The position numbers were made by a program, and so were the translations under genes. The notes below the pieces were generated by a model. That model worked only from the letters and a program-made list of their open reading frames with translations. It was not told the DNA's origin and did no database searches. Shown here piece by piece: positions 62,557-64,000 of a DNA stretch of 64,000 bases (position 1 is its first letter; each line of letters begins with the position of its first letter). Source of the stretch: Agarophyton chilense (lineage: Eukaryota; Rhodophyta; Florideophyceae; Gracilariales; Gracilariaceae); NCBI GenBank assembly GCA_030374765.1, contig JARGXX010000100.1:186001-250000 (forward strand), given 5' to 3'.

Positions 62557-63732
62557 CTATTCTGACAGCCTGAGGCGCCACCTAGCGAGGCGACTCGGTG
62601 CATCGGTCATATTGAGTAGCCAGCGGAGTGAATCATGGTCTGTCCTAATGGTAAACCTAGTTCCCTCGATGTATGGACGGAGTGTCAGTACGGACCATAC
62701 GATGGCTAGACATTTCTTTCCGGTGGTACTGTAGTTGTGCTGCGCGCTGGTGAGTGGTCTGCTCCAGTATTCAATAGGTCGATTGTTCTTCGGTGACTCC
62801 TGTTCCTGTAGCAGTGCACATCCTACTTGGACATCAGAGGCGTCTGTGTCCAAGACAAAGAGGATATTGGGTTTTGGTAAATCCAGTTTAGTCGGGTTCA
62901 ACAATTTGTCCTTAAGGGTCTGATATATTTCGTTCTAGTCGTCGGTAACGGCCTCAAACTCCGAAAGTGTTCCCTTTTTCAAAATTGCGTTAAGAGGGGC
63001 CGAGAGTTTAGCGACCCCTTGGAAAAACGACGGTATGCATTGCAAAAGCCCACGAAGGATCGTAGTTCCGTGTAAGTTCTGGGAAGTTTAGCTTGGCGGA
63101 TCCCATTCGTGGTTTGCGTGGCTCCCTTTAGCCTTCCTGGGAGGACGACGTGACCGAGATAGCCCACCTAGGCATGGAAAAAGACGCAATTGCGGAGTGT
63201 CAGTGTTACTCCAGCGTCCTGTAGGATTATTAGCACCTTCTGCACGTGGCGAAGGTGTTACTTCACGGTACGGGAGAAGATTACTACGTCATTCAAATAG
63301 AACAAAGCGGATTTACATTCAACTCTGGACAGTATGATGTTTATTACCCGTTGGAAGGTTGCTGGTGCATTCTTTAGTTCAAAGGGCATGCGAGTAAATC
63401 GGAACAGACCTTCATGGGTGGTAAAGGTTGTCAGCGCCCTCGCATCTTCGGCCCAAGGGATTTGCCAATATCCCAAGTTACGTCCAGTGTGGTAAATTCG
63501 GGAGCTTCACCTAGGAATCTAGACAGTCATCTATACGAGGTATCGGGTATGAGGCCCTCTTGGTTACGGAGTTCAGCTTCTTGTAGTCGACAAAGAACTT
63601 GATGGAGCCATCCTTCTTAGCCGCGAGAACAAGGGAACTTGCCCATTCGGATTGGTTAGGAGGCGCCGGCTCTATGACGTGAGCTTTGCGCATTTTGTCC
63701 ATCTGGTGGGCGAGAATTCTCCTACCCTTCAA
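62557..63732 (-). pseudogene. gypsy-3 reverse transcriptase and RNase H
   Basis: Pieces: 63511-63732 (SIKFFVDYKKLNSVTKR), 63258-63476 (FELKNAPATFQRVINI, then FYLNDVVIFSR), 62979-63167 (YLGHVVLPGRLKG) and 62557-62904 (LDTDASDVQVGCAL, FTIRTDHDSLRWLLNM, RNase H). The catalytic motif is YLND instead of YLDD, so one of the two Asp is lost. Frameshifts separate all pieces. Confidence 0.88.
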
Positions 63733-64000
63733 ACCTGTACGGTATGGGTGCGGGAACTGTGGTCTAGCATCATTCTGAAGGTCAATGGGGTGTGAGGTGG
63801 CTCTGATTTTTCACAAGCTACCTGACCACATAGCCTGGTCTTCTCTGAGAGGATCAAGTCCCTGGGGCCTTTAGGATTCGAGTTCTGCGCCGATAACGAC
63901 TGTCCCCTCCCAAGAGTCGACGTCCTTGTCGGGAGTCGGCGTGGAACGGTTCTCCAATCGGGCTTCCATGAGGGCCACGGGCGCAAGCAGAGTGATGCCA
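63733..64000 (-). pseudogene. gypsy-3 protease-reverse transcriptase linker (cut by window edge)
   Basis: Matches the gypsy-2 linker (NSNPKGPRDLILSEKTR; PLTFRMMLDHSSRTHTVQ). The protease active site lies outside the window. Confidence 0.7.

Larger units (their letters stand above)
57305..64000 (-). mobile_element. Ty3/gypsy chromovirus gypsy-3 (3' part)
   Basis: Minus strand, same family and order as gypsy-2: protease end, reverse transcriptase, RNase H, integrase, chromodomain, antisense gene, polypurine tract and 3' LTR. It runs off the right edge. All pol parts are broken by stops and shifts. The antisense gene is longer than in gypsy-2. Confidence 0.9.

Noticed and set aside
1-64000. CRISPR array, phage, integron or bacterial operon
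   Set aside because: No regularly spaced repeats and no bacterial genes; all long genes are eukaryotic transposable-element or zinc-finger genes.

Overview
This is an intron-poor stretch of a eukaryotic nuclear genome made almost entirely of transposable elements. The supporting signs are TATA boxes, AATAAA signals, tristetraprolin-type and C2H2 zinc fingers, Ty1/copia, Ty3/gypsy (chromovirus) and Tc1/mariner elements, and an apparent DIRS-like element. The copia and gag types would fit a red alga or another protist-type genome, but the sequence does not fix the organism. I see no rRNA gene, complete tRNA gene, CRISPR array, bacterial operon or phage.

Layout. 1-6372: 5' part of a minus-strand Ty3/gypsy element (gypsy-1), followed by the LTR and gag stub of a minus-strand copia (copia F, about 6373-6762). 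6763-14675 and 39575-47465: two arms of a 7.9-kb inverted repeat. Each arm carries a tandem CCCH zinc-finger gene, a convergent C2H2 zinc-finger gene and the gag-like, reverse transcriptase and RNase H part of a DIRS-like element. Only the left arm runs on into a putative tyrosine recombinase, which is split by a Tc1/mariner copy (15091-16655). 18032-38920: a nested set. The outermost element is copia D (minus strand, flanked by gttgc duplications). Inside it lies LTR element E (21666-32964), and inside E lies gypsy-2 (23677-32533). Separately, copia A (34178-38780, tcctg duplications) sits in the 5' LTR of copia D. 47466-56580: copia C (minus strand), interrupted by the almost intact copia B (49108-54151, gtttc duplications). 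57305-64000: 3' part of gypsy-3 (minus strand), which runs off the window.

How the parts relate. The only candidate cellular genes are the two zinc-finger genes in the arms. Each has a TATA box about 63 nt before its ATG, and both are duplicated. Copia B, D and F share an unusual arrangement in which the gag AUG lies inside a primer-binding site matching the anticodon arm of initiator tRNA-Met. Gypsy-2 and gypsy-3 both carry an extra gene antisense to pol, between the chromodomain and the 3' LTR, ending at its own AATAAA. Nonsense codons in one copy read as sense in the other, so this was once a real gene. Most element genes carry stops, frameshifts or lost catalytic residues.
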